A DNA stretch of 64,000 nt from RGIG5579 sp045597125 (lineage in GTDB: Bacteria > Bacillota > Clostridia > Oscillospirales > SIG627): contig JAZODR010000046.1 in assembly GCA_045597125.1 (NCBI GenBank), positions 24,584 to 88,583 of the forward strand, written 5' to 3'. Within the stretch, counting starts at the first letter, position 1. Every line of letters begins with the position of its first letter. The translations under genes were made by a program, and so were the position numbers. Below, in pieces: positions 52,802 through 61,088 of this stretch. The notes beneath the pieces are model-generated. The model made no database searches. It saw only the letters and a program-made list of their open reading frames with translations, and was not told where the DNA came from.

Positions 52802-54079
52802 TTAATTTGTTTTTTTACACTCGTTTAAGAGGAGAAGTTGCTGATCCGCGAATTTTTCGCCGCTGCCGGGAATGAATTTTCCGGATGCCACCTCGTAGGA
52901 GCGATGGTTGCATGCAAGAGCAGAGGGGACGTAGTTGTGAGATTCGTTTGTCATAGACAGGGTAAAGGTCATCTTGAAGGGGGATGCGGCTCTGACCTCT
53001 TGTCCGTTGGTATCAAACTGCTCGAAAGGAACGGAGGTGAATGCAATGTCACCAAAGGCGACTGCGAAAAAGTGAAGGTCCAGAGTTTCGCCTAAGGTGG
53101 CGCGGTAAAGGACGGCGCCGGGCTCAAGGCGATGGACAAAGCCGTATTTTTTCACCAGCGCCGCCGCTTCGGCGGGATCGCTTGCTTCTTTTATTTCGCG
53201 CGCTTGTTGGATCCGCTCTTCGGTATCGTGGAGCACGGTTCCTTTGTAAAGGGTGGTAACACTTACGACTTTTCCTGTTTCTACCTGGGTCTCAGTTTCA
53301 ATGGCTTCACGGGCGGCGCGGAGCAGTTCCGCAGCAGCTTCCTGAAGGGAAGGATGCTTTACCTCGCCGGGAATGGCAGACATAAAATTCAGGTTGCCTG
53401 ATGAGCCGCTGCAGTAAATGAAGTGGCAGTTTAGCTCTTTTTCGGCATTTTTACGAAATTCTCCTACCCAGTCGGCGGTAATGACATCCGGTTCCACACC
53501 GCCGTGGTAGTGGGTCTGATAGTTGGCCATCAAAATATCTTTTTTGCCATTGCGAACAAAACGAATGGTGCGGAGCTCATTGTCTGATTCGGATTCATGG
53601 GCAACGGGATTGTCTTTGGGATTGGGATTGAATTTGTAGGTGCCGTTTGCCAAGAGATAGCGACGAACAAAGGTAAGATGATCGGTGTAGCCCTTGCCCA
53701 CGTAAGCTTTGGCGGGAGCAAGATCGTCAATAGCCTGTTTTGCTGCTGCTAATGCAGATTCACAGAAGCCCTGAGACCAAGCGCTTTTTGCTTTAATCGT
53801 GGGGGCAAAATGAGAGTGGGTGGCGTTGATGAGAATGCTTTTTCGCTCAATTCCCAGCTCTTCGCCCAAAAACTTGGCGCATTCTTCAAAACCACTGCCA
53901 TCAATCTTAAAAATATCTGCACTCATAATAAGAGCAGTATGTTCTCCGTCGCTGAAGGCAACGCAGGATAGCATTAAGGGATCACGGTAGGTTTCGGCGG
54001 GGGTGCCGTTCCATGTATTGATGGGTAGGGGGCCGGTGAGATTTTTTCTACCGTAGCCTACAGAGAAGTTGTTATTCAT
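52802..54079 (-). CDS. Ceramidase-like hydrolase without signal peptide (tandem copy B)
   Basis: The 425-residue product starts directly at the catalytic domain (MNNNFSVGYGRKNLTGPLPI) and has no export signal. It keeps NATHSHFAPT, NYQTHYHGG and CSGSSGNLNFMS. It is the nearest relative of the lipoprotein copy at 51204, from which it is separated by about 150 bases with a terminator between. The pair would place related activities outside and inside the cell, unless export is by another route. GGAGATAATT precedes the ATG. Confidence 0.83.
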   Translation of the reverse strand: MNNNFSVGYGRKNLTGPLPINTWNGTPAETYRDPLMLSCVAFSDGEHTALIMSADIFKIDGSGFEECAKFLGEELGIERKSILINATHSHFAPTIKAKSAWSQGFCESALAAAKQAIDDLAPAKAYVGKGYTDHLTFVRRYLLANGTYKFNPNPKDNPVAHESESDNELRTIRFVRNGKKDILMANYQTHYHGGVEPDVITADWVGEFRKNAEKELNCHFIYCSGSSGNLNFMSAIPGEVKHPSLQEAAAELLRAAREAIETETQVETGKVVSVTTLYKGTVLHDTEERIQQAREIKEASDPAEAAALVKKYGFVHRLEPGAVLYRATLGETLDLHFFAVAFGDIAFTSVPFEQFDTNGQEVRAASPFKMTFTLSMTNESHNYVPSALACNHRSYEVASGKFIPGSGEKFADQQLLLLNECKKTN

Positions 54080-54158
54080 AATTATCTCCTTTTGGACAAC
54101 TTTTTATTGTCGTTTTGATTGTATCACGACTTTTTTAGTTTTGCAACAGAAAAATGGA

Positions 54159-54187
54159 TTGACCTTTGATTTTTCTTGTGATATGAT
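54159..54187 (+). promoter_or_regulatory. Promoter of nadE
   Basis: TTGACC, 17-base spacer, TATGAT. Confidence 0.7.
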
Positions 54188-54219
54188 GAAAAGAGAACGC
54201 TTCGATAGGGAGAAAAACT

Positions 54220-54957
54220 ATGAGAGATTATAAAAAGGAAACGGAAGAAAGAGTTGCTTTTATAAAGGCACTTGTAAAACGCAGTCATAGCCGAGGCATT
54301 GTATTTGGCAATTCCGGCGGTAAGGATTGCGCTTTGGTGGGAATTTTGTCTAAAATGGCTTGTGATAATACAGTGAGTGTGATGATGCCTTGCGGTTCCT
54401 CTGTGAATTTCGGAAAGGATTTGGAGGATGCAGAGGCTCTTTGCGCAAAGTTTGGAATTGAGAACCGTATGGTGGATTTGACTGCTGTCAAGGCGGCAGA
54501 GATCGCCGCCTTGGAAGGAGTTTCCCAATTAAATTCTCAGGCTTTGACCAATATAGCCCCCCGTCTTCGGATGACTACTCTTTATGCCGTTGGCGCGGCA
54601 GAGGGTCTGCTTGTGGCAGGAACGGGCAATCGCAGTGAGCGCTACATGGGATATTTTACCAAATGGGGTGACGGCGGTCATGATTTTAACCCCATTTCCG
54701 ATTTGACCGTTGGGGAGGTGTACGATTTTCTCCGCTATCTGGGAGCTCCCTCTTCGATTATTGAAAAGGCACCCTCGGCAGGGCTTTTTGAGGGGCAGAC
54801 GGATGAGAAGGAAATGGGCGTTACCTATGATGCTGTTGACCGATATATTCTTACGGGAGAGGCATGTGATGAGGATCGTGCTATTATTGAACGGTATCAC
54901 GCGAGAAGTCTGCACAAATTGCAGCCTGTCCCTACGTTTGAATCCTGGGAATTTTAG
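54220..54957 (+). CDS. nadE: Ammonia-dependent NAD+ synthetase
   Basis: The enzyme converts nicotinate adenine dinucleotide to NAD+ with ATP and ammonia. The 245-residue protein lacks the glutaminase domain of long NadE forms. The PP-loop reads GNSGGKDCALVG, with Cys where SGGxDS enzymes have Ser. GTGNRSERYMGYFTKWGDGG is the family signature. The gene converges on mtnN; their stop codons overlap by four bases and no terminator lies between. Confidence 0.93.
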   Translation: MRDYKKETEERVAFIKALVKRSHSRGIVFGNSGGKDCALVGILSKMACDNTVSVMMPCGSSVNFGKDLEDAEALCAKFGIENRMVDLTAVKAAEIAALEGVSQLNSQALTNIAPRLRMTTLYAVGAAEGLLVAGTGNRSERYMGYFTKWGDGGHDFNPISDLTVGEVYDFLRYLGAPSSIIEKAPSAGLFEGQTDEKEMGVTYDAVDRYILTGEACDEDRAIIERYHARSLHKLQPVPTFESWEF

Positions 54958-55649
54958 TCTTCCAGAATTTTGATGAGAAGACTTGCTCCGCGATGGGCGG
55001 CTTTTGCGGCGAACAGGGGATAATCCATTTCGTTTTTGCCCGAGTAGGAATCAGAAATGGCGCGGATACAAGCAAAGGGGACGCGGTTGATAAAAGCTAC
55101 TTGAGCAATGGCAGCGCCCTCCATTTCACAAGCAATGGGATCAAAAAGCGTTTTGATGCGCATTTTTTGCTCCTTATCGGCAATGAACTGATCTCCCGAG
55201 GCAATTTTCCCTTTTTTGGCGGAAAAGCCAAGTTTTTTTGCGGCGGCGTAAATATCGCGTGTCAGTTCTGTGTCTGCAGGGAGATATACCCGATTGATGC
55301 CTGAGATCATTCCTACGGGGTCCCCCAAAGGAGAAGTATTCATATCGTGCTGGACTAATTCCTCTGCCACGGCGATATCCAGAATCTCAAGGGTATCGGA
55401 AAGAGAACCTGCTACGCCGGAATTGATAATGCAATCGGGAGAAAAAGTCAGAATCATAGTCTGAGCGCACATAGCGGCAAACACCTTGCCAATCCCGCAA
55501 ATGCAGAGTACGACTTCCTTTTTGCCGATTTTACCTGTGAAAAAATCCAAAGAGCCGACGGCTCTTTTTTCTTTTTCTGTCATAGCGGCAAGAAGTTCTT
55601 CCGCTTCGCTTGGCATAGCACAGATGATACCGATTTTGTTATACTTCAT
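54954..55649 (-). CDS. mtnN: 5'-methylthioadenosine/S-adenosylhomocysteine nucleosidase
   Basis: MtnN removes adenine from methylthioadenosine and S-adenosylhomocysteine, yielding S-ribosylhomocysteine for LuxS. The 231-residue protein starts MKYNKIGIICAMPSEAEE. It has the NSGVAGSL loop and the catalytic-site segment CEMEGAAIAQVA. The ATG at 55649 overlaps the luxS stop by 11 bases, indicating translational coupling. Together with luxS it completes the activated methyl cycle branch that makes autoinducer 2. Confidence 0.93.
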   Translation of the reverse strand: MKYNKIGIICAMPSEAEELLAAMTEKEKRAVGSLDFFTGKIGKKEVVLCICGIGKVFAAMCAQTMILTFSPDCIINSGVAGSLSDTLEILDIAVAEELVQHDMNTSPLGDPVGMISGINRVYLPADTELTRDIYAAAKKLGFSAKKGKIASGDQFIADKEQKMRIKTLFDPIACEMEGAAIAQVAFINRVPFACIRAISDSYSGKNEMDYPLFAAKAAHRGASLLIKILED

Positions 55650-56094
55650 ATTGAAAATCAATCTCTCTTTCTTTCAGAACCGCAAGATATGCCTTGCATT
55701 CTTCTTTTGCTGCGTTAAGGTCTAAATTGCGGTAGTTACCGCATTCAATTTCCCGATTTCCCGGCATTTGGTCCTGCCAAGCACAGATTTCCTCCAGAAC
55801 ACGAAAAATTTCATCCCGAACAGTTTCGGGGGCAAGCTCCCGGGTAATTAGGTAGAAGCCGGTTTGACAGCCCATGGGACCAAAGTACAGTACCTTGTCC
55901 CCATAGGGACCGTTTCGTACCGCCGTGGCGAACAGATGCTCCACGGAATGCATTACAAGATTTGACATATAATCTCCTGCGTTTGGGGTGCGGGTGCGCA
56001 AATCAAAGGTGGTGGCATCCCCATCTTTGCGGGAAATGTAAAGCCCCGGACGGAGCTTGGTATGGTCTATGGTAAAGCTTTGAATGGTTTTCAT
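55639..56094 (-). CDS. luxS: S-ribosylhomocysteine lyase (autoinducer-2 synthase)
   Basis: LuxS splits S-ribosylhomocysteine into homocysteine and the AI-2 precursor DPD. The 151-residue protein has the metal ligands in HSVEH and IECGNYRN and the active-site Cys in GPMGCQTGFYL. It overlaps the pseudouridine synthase gene by ATGA at its start and mtnN at its end, so all three form one coupled operon. An AI-2E-family membrane protein gene lies at 16857 but is not linked. Confidence 0.95.
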   Translation of the reverse strand: MKTIQSFTIDHTKLRPGLYISRKDGDATTFDLRTRTPNAGDYMSNLVMHSVEHLFATAVRNGPYGDKVLYFGPMGCQTGFYLITRELAPETVRDEIFRVLEEICAWQDQMPGNREIECGNYRNLDLNAAKEECKAYLAVLKEREIDFQYEV

Positions 56095-57014
56095 AGGGTT
56101 CTCCTTGATGTGGGTATATCGCCGAAAGCGGCAATGAGCGCTTTTTGAAAATCTTCGTGAAGGGGTGCGGTAATGGAAATAGGTGCATCTGTTGCAGGAT
56201 GGTCAAAGCTCAGGCGCAAGGCGTGGAGTGCCTGTCGGTGAATAATATTAGATTCCTTTCCGTACAAGGTATCGCCGACTAAGGGAAACCCGATGGCGGA
56301 AAAATGGGCGCGGAGCTGATGGGTTCTGCCCGTAATCGGACTTGCCAGAAACAGGTGGTAAGGGGGGCTGCTTGCCAAAAGCTTAAAGGTACTCAGAGCC
56401 GTTTCACAGTCTTTTTCCGTTCCATCTGCCTTGAAGCAAACCCGTTTGATATAACTGATTTCATCTCGACGGATGCAAAGATCAATTTTTCCTTCTTCGG
56501 GGGGAGTTTTATCACTTTCGGTCAAGACCAGATATTCTTTACGAATCTTGTGATCCTTTATCATATGGAAGAATTTTGCGGAAATCACCTGATTCTTTGC
56601 GCAGATGACCACGCCGCTGGTGTTTTTATCCAGCCGTCCCGCTGCACGGAATACCATAGGATATCGGTGATAAAGAATGCGCCCTGCAAGGGTATCGTCC
56701 TGCAGCTTTTTAGAGGGGTGTACTGCTATTCCCGCAGGCTTATTTACCGCAAGGATGTGTTCATCCTCGAAAAGCACGTCGATGTCCCCGCAGCTTTCGC
56801 GGATTCGGGGAGAGGGGCGGGTATCATCCACCAAAAGGCGCAAAACGTCTCCCTGACAAAGCACATAGCGCACAGTTTTGTGTTCTCCGTTAACGGTGAT
56901 GCCCATTTCGCGGGTCTTCAGGCTTGTGATGGCGGCTCTGGAAAATTTCAGTCGGTCAAATAAAACCTTTTTGATGGTCAATCCTGAAAAATTTTTGTCG
57001 ATAATCAGTTCCAA
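56091..57014 (-). CDS. RluA-family pseudouridine synthase (second copy)
   Basis: The 307-residue protein has an S4-like N-terminal domain (about 10-70) and the pseudouridine-synthase core. GRLDKNTSGVVI carries the catalytic Asp, and ITGRTHQLRAHF is the second signature. It resembles the clostridial RluD-like group but the exact target uridine is unknown. It heads the operon with luxS and mtnN, a functionally unrelated trio, and overlaps luxS by four bases. AAGGAGG precedes the ATG. Confidence 0.9.
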   Translation of the reverse strand: MELIIDKNFSGLTIKKVLFDRLKFSRAAITSLKTREMGITVNGEHKTVRYVLCQGDVLRLLVDDTRPSPRIRESCGDIDVLFEDEHILAVNKPAGIAVHPSKKLQDDTLAGRILYHRYPMVFRAAGRLDKNTSGVVICAKNQVISAKFFHMIKDHKIRKEYLVLTESDKTPPEEGKIDLCIRRDEISYIKRVCFKADGTEKDCETALSTFKLLASSPPYHLFLASPITGRTHQLRAHFSAIGFPLVGDTLYGKESNIIHRQALHALRLSFDHPATDAPISITAPLHEDFQKALIAAFGDIPTSRRTL

Positions 57015-57092
57015 ACCAAAGCCTCCTTTTCCCCGATTTTTTATCAGTATATCACAAAAAAAACGTCTTTTCCATACTTTTTCAAAATTCTC

Positions 57093-57121
57093 TTGACAAA
57101 GAAAATAATCTGTGTTATGAT
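57093..57121 (+). promoter_or_regulatory. Promoter of tRNA-Lys
   Basis: TTGACA, 17-base spacer, TATGAT. Confidence 0.88.
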
Positions 57122-57149
57122 AAATGGCACGCTTGAAGAAAGCGTTCTC

Positions 57150-57225
57150 GATTCATTAGCTCAGCCGGTAGAGCACTTGACTTTTAATCAAGGGGTCCGG
57201 AGTTCGAATCTCCGATGAATCACCA
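57150..57225 (+). tRNA. tRNA-Lys (anticodon TTT)
   Basis: The acceptor arms GATTCAT and ATGAATC pair perfectly. The anticodon stem CTTGA/TCAAG encloses CTTTTAA, giving TTT. The 3' CCA is encoded. Confidence 0.96.
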
Positions 57226-57265
57226 AAAAGAAAAGCCACACGGTAGTGTGGCTTTTCTTTTTTTT
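57225..57265 (+). terminator. Terminator of tRNA-Lys
   Basis: GAAAAGCCACAC and GTGTGGCTTTTC pair around GGTA, followed by a T-run. Confidence 0.92.
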
Positions 57266-57389
57266 CAGAGAAAGGATGGCGCTGATTATGTAAACTGGTT
57301 ATTATTTGCAAGAAAGGGGTAAAAATCTTGATAAAATCTTTATTATATTGGCAAATATTTTGAAAATAAAGTCATTTCGTTCTCGGTCA

Positions 57390-57418
57390 TTGAAAAGTGC
57401 GTGGGGGTATGGTAAGAT
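57390..57418 (+). promoter_or_regulatory. Promoter of the LarA-type operon
   Basis: TTGAAA, 17-base spacer, TAAGAT. Confidence 0.55.
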
Positions 57419-57469
57419 TATCTTGAACTTTTATTGATTTCCCGGGTAGCGGGAAGGAAAGAGGAAACG

Positions 57470-58714
57470 ATGATTTACGAAAAGGAAGGCGGTCTTTCCC
57501 GAGAAGAGCTGCAAACAGCGCTTGAAAAATCTCTGGATGGCAAGAAGCTCTCCAAGGTATTGCTCCTGCCCCCCGATTTTACCCGTATGTATTCCGGCGC
57601 AGGTGTGATTACCGAAATCTATTATCAGCTTTTAAAGGATAAGTGTCAGGTAGATATTATGCCCGCTCTCGGAACTCATTTTGCTATGACAGAAGAAGAG
57701 TGGAAAGCGTTTTTCGGTTCCGTTCCTTTTGACCGTATGGTTGTGCACAATTGGCGCAGCGATGTGGTGAAATTGGGCGAAGTTCCCGCAAGTTTTGTAT
57801 CTGAGGTGTCTGAAGGTCTTGTCAATGATTCTATCGACGTAGAGGTGAATCGGAAAGTTGTGGATCCTTCCTACGATTTGGTAATTTCTATCGGACAAGT
57901 AGTACCCCACGAGGTTGTGGGTATGGCAAATTATTCTAAAAATATTTTCGTTGGTTGCGGTGGATCTTCTATGATCAACTCCTCCCATATGCTTGGTGCA
58001 TTCTACGGAATGGAGCGTATTATGGGTAAGGATTTTTCTCCCGTGCGCCGCGTGTTTGACTACGCTGAGGAGCATTTTATGGCTAAGGTTCCTTTGATGT
58101 ACGTACTTACCACGACTACCAACAAGGGCGATGAGATTACCCTCCATGGTCTTTACATCGGCAGGGAAAGAAGTATCTTTGAGGCGGCTGTAAAAAAGAG
58201 TCAAGAGATTAATCTGACCCACATGAAAGAAAGAATGAAGAAGGTGGTCGTTTATCTGGACCCCAGAGAATTTAAGTCTACCTGGTTGGGAAATAAGGCT
58301 ATTTACCGCACCCGTATGGCAATTGCCGACGGCGGTGAGCTGATCGTTTTGGCACCCGGTGTAAGGGGTTTTGGCGAAGATGAAGAAAACGATAAGCTGA
58401 TCCGTAAATACGGCTACGTGGGCAGAGAACAGGTTTTGAAGTTGGTTGAGGAAAATGAAGATTTGAAGAACAATCTTTCCGTTGCAGCCCATTTGATTCA
58501 TGGTTCTTCCGATGGGCGATTTACCATTACCTATTGTGCCGGCGGTCTTACAAAGGCAGAGGTGGAGGGCGCGGCATTTTGCTATGTGCCTTATGAAGAA
58601 ATGGCAAAGAAATATGACCCAGCTGTTCTCACGGACGGTTTCCATAACGTAGATGGCGAGGAGATCTTTTATATTTCCAATCCTGCACTTGGCCTTTGGG
58701 TTTGCGATGATTGA
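57470..58714 (+). CDS. LarA-family nickel-pincer racemase/epimerase
   Basis: LarA enzymes invert the carbon next to a carboxylate in 2-hydroxyacids using a nickel-pincer nucleotide. The 414-residue product keeps the early DFTR motif (residues 36-39), GTHF (His70), PHEVVG (His147), Lys157 in NYSKNIFVG and His173 in SSHMLG. The spacings His147-Lys157 and His147-His173 equal those of Lactobacillus LarA (His174, Lys184, His200). Lys184 holds the cofactor. Known relatives act on lactate, malate, phenyllactate and gluconate. The operon context (Gnd and a sugar kinase) favours an aldonate. No larB, larC or larE is in the window. The ATG at 57470 has GAGGAAAC upstream. Confidence 0.85.
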   Translation: MIYEKEGGLSREELQTALEKSLDGKKLSKVLLLPPDFTRMYSGAGVITEIYYQLLKDKCQVDIMPALGTHFAMTEEEWKAFFGSVPFDRMVVHNWRSDVVKLGEVPASFVSEVSEGLVNDSIDVEVNRKVVDPSYDLVISIGQVVPHEVVGMANYSKNIFVGCGGSSMINSSHMLGAFYGMERIMGKDFSPVRRVFDYAEEHFMAKVPLMYVLTTTTNKGDEITLHGLYIGRERSIFEAAVKKSQEINLTHMKERMKKVVVYLDPREFKSTWLGNKAIYRTRMAIADGGELIVLAPGVRGFGEDEENDKLIRKYGYVGREQVLKLVEENEDLKNNLSVAAHLIHGSSDGRFTITYCAGGLTKAEVEGAAFCYVPYEEMAKKYDPAVLTDGFHNVDGEEIFYISNPALGLWVCDD

Positions 58715-58725
58715 AGGTGGCAGCG

Positions 58726-59580
58726 ATGAAACTGATTGATCTGCATACGCATTCCTTGAAAAGTGACGGAGCACAAACTCCGGCAGACGTGATCCGTACT
58801 GCTCACGCGGCGGGACTTTCCGCAGTTGCTCTTTCCGATCACGACAATATTGACGGTGTTCGCGAGGCAATGGCAGAAGGAGAAAAATTGGGGATTGAAG
58901 TGATTCCCGCAGTAGAGCTTTCCGCGCAGGTGGATACTGAGCTTCATATTTTAGGCTACTTTATTGATTTGGAAAACAAAAAACTTCAGGAAGCAATGGC
59001 TTACTCTTTGGTGGTTCGTGACCAAAGACAGGAGGAAACCTGCAGAAAGCTGAATGAGCAAGGGTTTCAAATTACCATGGATGAGCTTCGGGAAGAGGCA
59101 CATGGCAATCCCGTTCTGTGTCGCGCTCATTTTGCTCAAATTATGGTGAGAAAAGGCTATGCCGAATCGGTGCAGGATTGCTTTAAAAAGTATCTTTCCG
59201 TGGGATGCTACGCTTATTCCAATAAGCAGGCGCTTTTACCCCACGAGGCAGTTTCTCTTATTCACGAGGCGGGGGGGATTGCCGTTGCGGCGCACTTGCA
59301 TCTGATTAAAATGGAGGATGAGCCTCTTAAGGCGTTTCTCAAGAGTTTGATTCCTCACGGTTTGGACGGTGTGGAAGGGTATTATACTGACTATACTCCT
59401 GATATGGAGGTACGCTATCGCGGTATGGCAAAGGACTTGGGTCTTGTGCTTTCGGGAGGAACTGATTACCACGGCGCAAATAAGCCTCATATCGCTATTG
59501 GTCGGGGCAGAGGAAATTTGGAAATTCCCTACAGTGTGCTGGAAGGCTTGAAGGCGCGCCACAAAGAAATTTACGGCTAA
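58726..59580 (+). CDS. PHP-domain phosphoesterase (RNase AM/YciV-like)
   Basis: The 284-residue protein has the metal-binding PHP motifs LIDLHTHSLKSDG, LSDHDNIDG, HILGYF and GTDYHG. Relatives such as E. coli YciV (RNase AM) remove nucleotides from short 5'-phosphorylated RNA or hydrolyse 3',5'-bisphosphate nucleotides. The ATG at 58726 follows AAGGTGG; a TTG at 58711 overlaps the preceding stop. It sits between the LarA-type gene and gnd, so a role on a sugar-acid phosphate is conceivable but unproven. Confidence 0.86.
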   Translation: MKLIDLHTHSLKSDGAQTPADVIRTAHAAGLSAVALSDHDNIDGVREAMAEGEKLGIEVIPAVELSAQVDTELHILGYFIDLENKKLQEAMAYSLVVRDQRQEETCRKLNEQGFQITMDELREEAHGNPVLCRAHFAQIMVRKGYAESVQDCFKKYLSVGCYAYSNKQALLPHEAVSLIHEAGGIAVAAHLHLIKMEDEPLKAFLKSLIPHGLDGVEGYYTDYTPDMEVRYRGMAKDLGLVLSGGTDYHGANKPHIAIGRGRGNLEIPYSVLEGLKARHKEIYG

Positions 59581-59613
59581 AACAAATTTAATTATAAAAA
59601 AGGAGAAAACAGA

Positions 59614-61077
59614 ATGAAAAAGGCAGATATCGGATTGATCGGACTTGCGGTAATGGGTGAAAACCTGGTACTGAATATGGAGTCCAAGGGCTATACGGTT
59701 GCCGTATTTAACCGTACCACCGAAAAGGTAAAGAATTTTGTAGAGGGAAGAGGCGCAGGCAAAAACATTATCGGCACTTACTCCTTGGAGGAGTTGGTTG
59801 CAAATATTGAAAAGCCCCGCAAGATTATGATGATGATCAAGGCAGGCGGCGCAGTTGACGCTACCATTGATTCTCTTCTCCCCCTCTTGGATGACGGTGA
59901 TATTATCATCGACGGAGGTAACTCCCATTTTCCCGATACCGTGCGTCGCACTGAGTATGTGGAGAAGGCAGGTAAACTTTACATCGGTACCGGTGTATCC
60001 GGCGGTGAGGAAGGCGCTCTCAACGGTCCTTCTTTGATGCCCGGCGGTTCTCCCGCAGCTTGGCCTCTGGTAAAGGATATTCTGCAGGCAATCTGCGCCA
60101 AGGTTGAGGATGGATCTCCCTGCTGTGACTGGGTAGGAGAAAATGGCGCAGGACACTTTGTAAAGATGGTTCACAACGGCATTGAGTATGGCGATATGCA
60201 GCTTATTTGTGAAGCATATCATCTGATGAAGAATATGCTGGGTATGTCCGATGACGAGATGCACCAGGTGTTTGCCGATTGGATGAAGGGCGATCTTGAT
60301 AGCTACCTGATTGAGATTACTCGCGATATTCTGGCTTACAAGGATACCGACGGCGAGCCGATCGTTGAAAAGATTCTTGATACTGCAGGACAGAAGGGTA
60401 CCGGTAAATGGACCGGCATCGCTGCTCTGGACGAAGGTGTTCCGCTGACCCTCATCGGCGAGGCTGTTTTTGCAAGATGCCTGTCTGCTATGAAGGAAGA
60501 AAGAGTGGAAGCTGCAAAGGTTCTCCCTGAAGCTGCTGAGATTGCAAAGACTCTTTCTGCTGAGGAGAAGGCTGAATGGATTGAGAACATCCGTTGTGCG
60601 CTTCTTGCTTCTAAGATTGTTTCTTACGCACAGGGCTATACCTTGATGCGTGCCGCTGCTAAGACCTACGGCTGGAATTTGAACTACGGCGGAATCGCTC
60701 TTATGTGGAGAGGCGGTTGTATTATTCGCAGCGTATTCCTTGGCAAGATCAAGGAAGCTTTTGATCAGAATCCCGCATTGACCAATCTTCTTCTCGATCC
60801 TTACTTTACCGAGAAGATTGCTTCTCTCCTGCCCGGCTGGAGAAAGGTTGTGGCTCAGGGTGCTCTTACCGGTATGCCCACTCCCGCTTTCTCTTCTGCA
60901 CTTGCTTACTATGATGGCTATCGTTGCGATAGACTGCCCGCAAACCTGCTTCAGGCTCAGCGTGACTTCTTTGGCGCACACACCTACGAGAGAATAGATG
61001 CTCCCAGAGGTGAATTTTTCCATACCAACTGGACCGGCCACGGCGGTGACACTGCTGCTACTCAATACACCGTATAA
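59614..61077 (+). CDS. gnd: 6-phosphogluconate dehydrogenase (decarboxylating)
   Basis: Gnd oxidises 6-phosphogluconate to ribulose 5-phosphate and CO2. The 487-residue protein begins with the dinucleotide fold GLAVMGENLVLNMESKGY followed by FNRTTEK, whose NRT pattern suits NADP. The catalytic Lys and the HN pair lie in FVKMVHNGIEYGDMQL. SGGEEGALNGPS forms the substrate site, and the C-terminal tail ends HTNWTGHGG. GGAG precedes the ATG. It is followed 11 bases later by a PfkB-type sugar kinase. No zwf gene is nearby, consistent with entry from an aldonate. Confidence 0.96.
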   Translation: MKKADIGLIGLAVMGENLVLNMESKGYTVAVFNRTTEKVKNFVEGRGAGKNIIGTYSLEELVANIEKPRKIMMMIKAGGAVDATIDSLLPLLDDGDIIIDGGNSHFPDTVRRTEYVEKAGKLYIGTGVSGGEEGALNGPSLMPGGSPAAWPLVKDILQAICAKVEDGSPCCDWVGENGAGHFVKMVHNGIEYGDMQLICEAYHLMKNMLGMSDDEMHQVFADWMKGDLDSYLIEITRDILAYKDTDGEPIVEKILDTAGQKGTGKWTGIAALDEGVPLTLIGEAVFARCLSAMKEERVEAAKVLPEAAEIAKTLSAEEKAEWIENIRCALLASKIVSYAQGYTLMRAAAKTYGWNLNYGGIALMWRGGCIIRSVFLGKIKEAFDQNPALTNLLLDPYFTEKIASLLPGWRKVVAQGALTGMPTPAFSSALAYYDGYRCDRLPANLLQAQRDFFGAHTYERIDAPRGEFFHTNWTGHGGDTAATQYTV

Positions 61078-61088
61078 GGAGAAAAAAT

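Noticed and set aside
57015..57149. Possible SAM riboswitch upstream of the luxS-mtnN operon
   Set aside because: No SAM-box core or terminator was seen on the minus strand before the pseudouridine synthase gene.
59236..61065. A 609-codon minus-strand ORF
   Set aside because: It is antisense to the PHP and gnd genes, both clearly recognised. It is a shadow frame.
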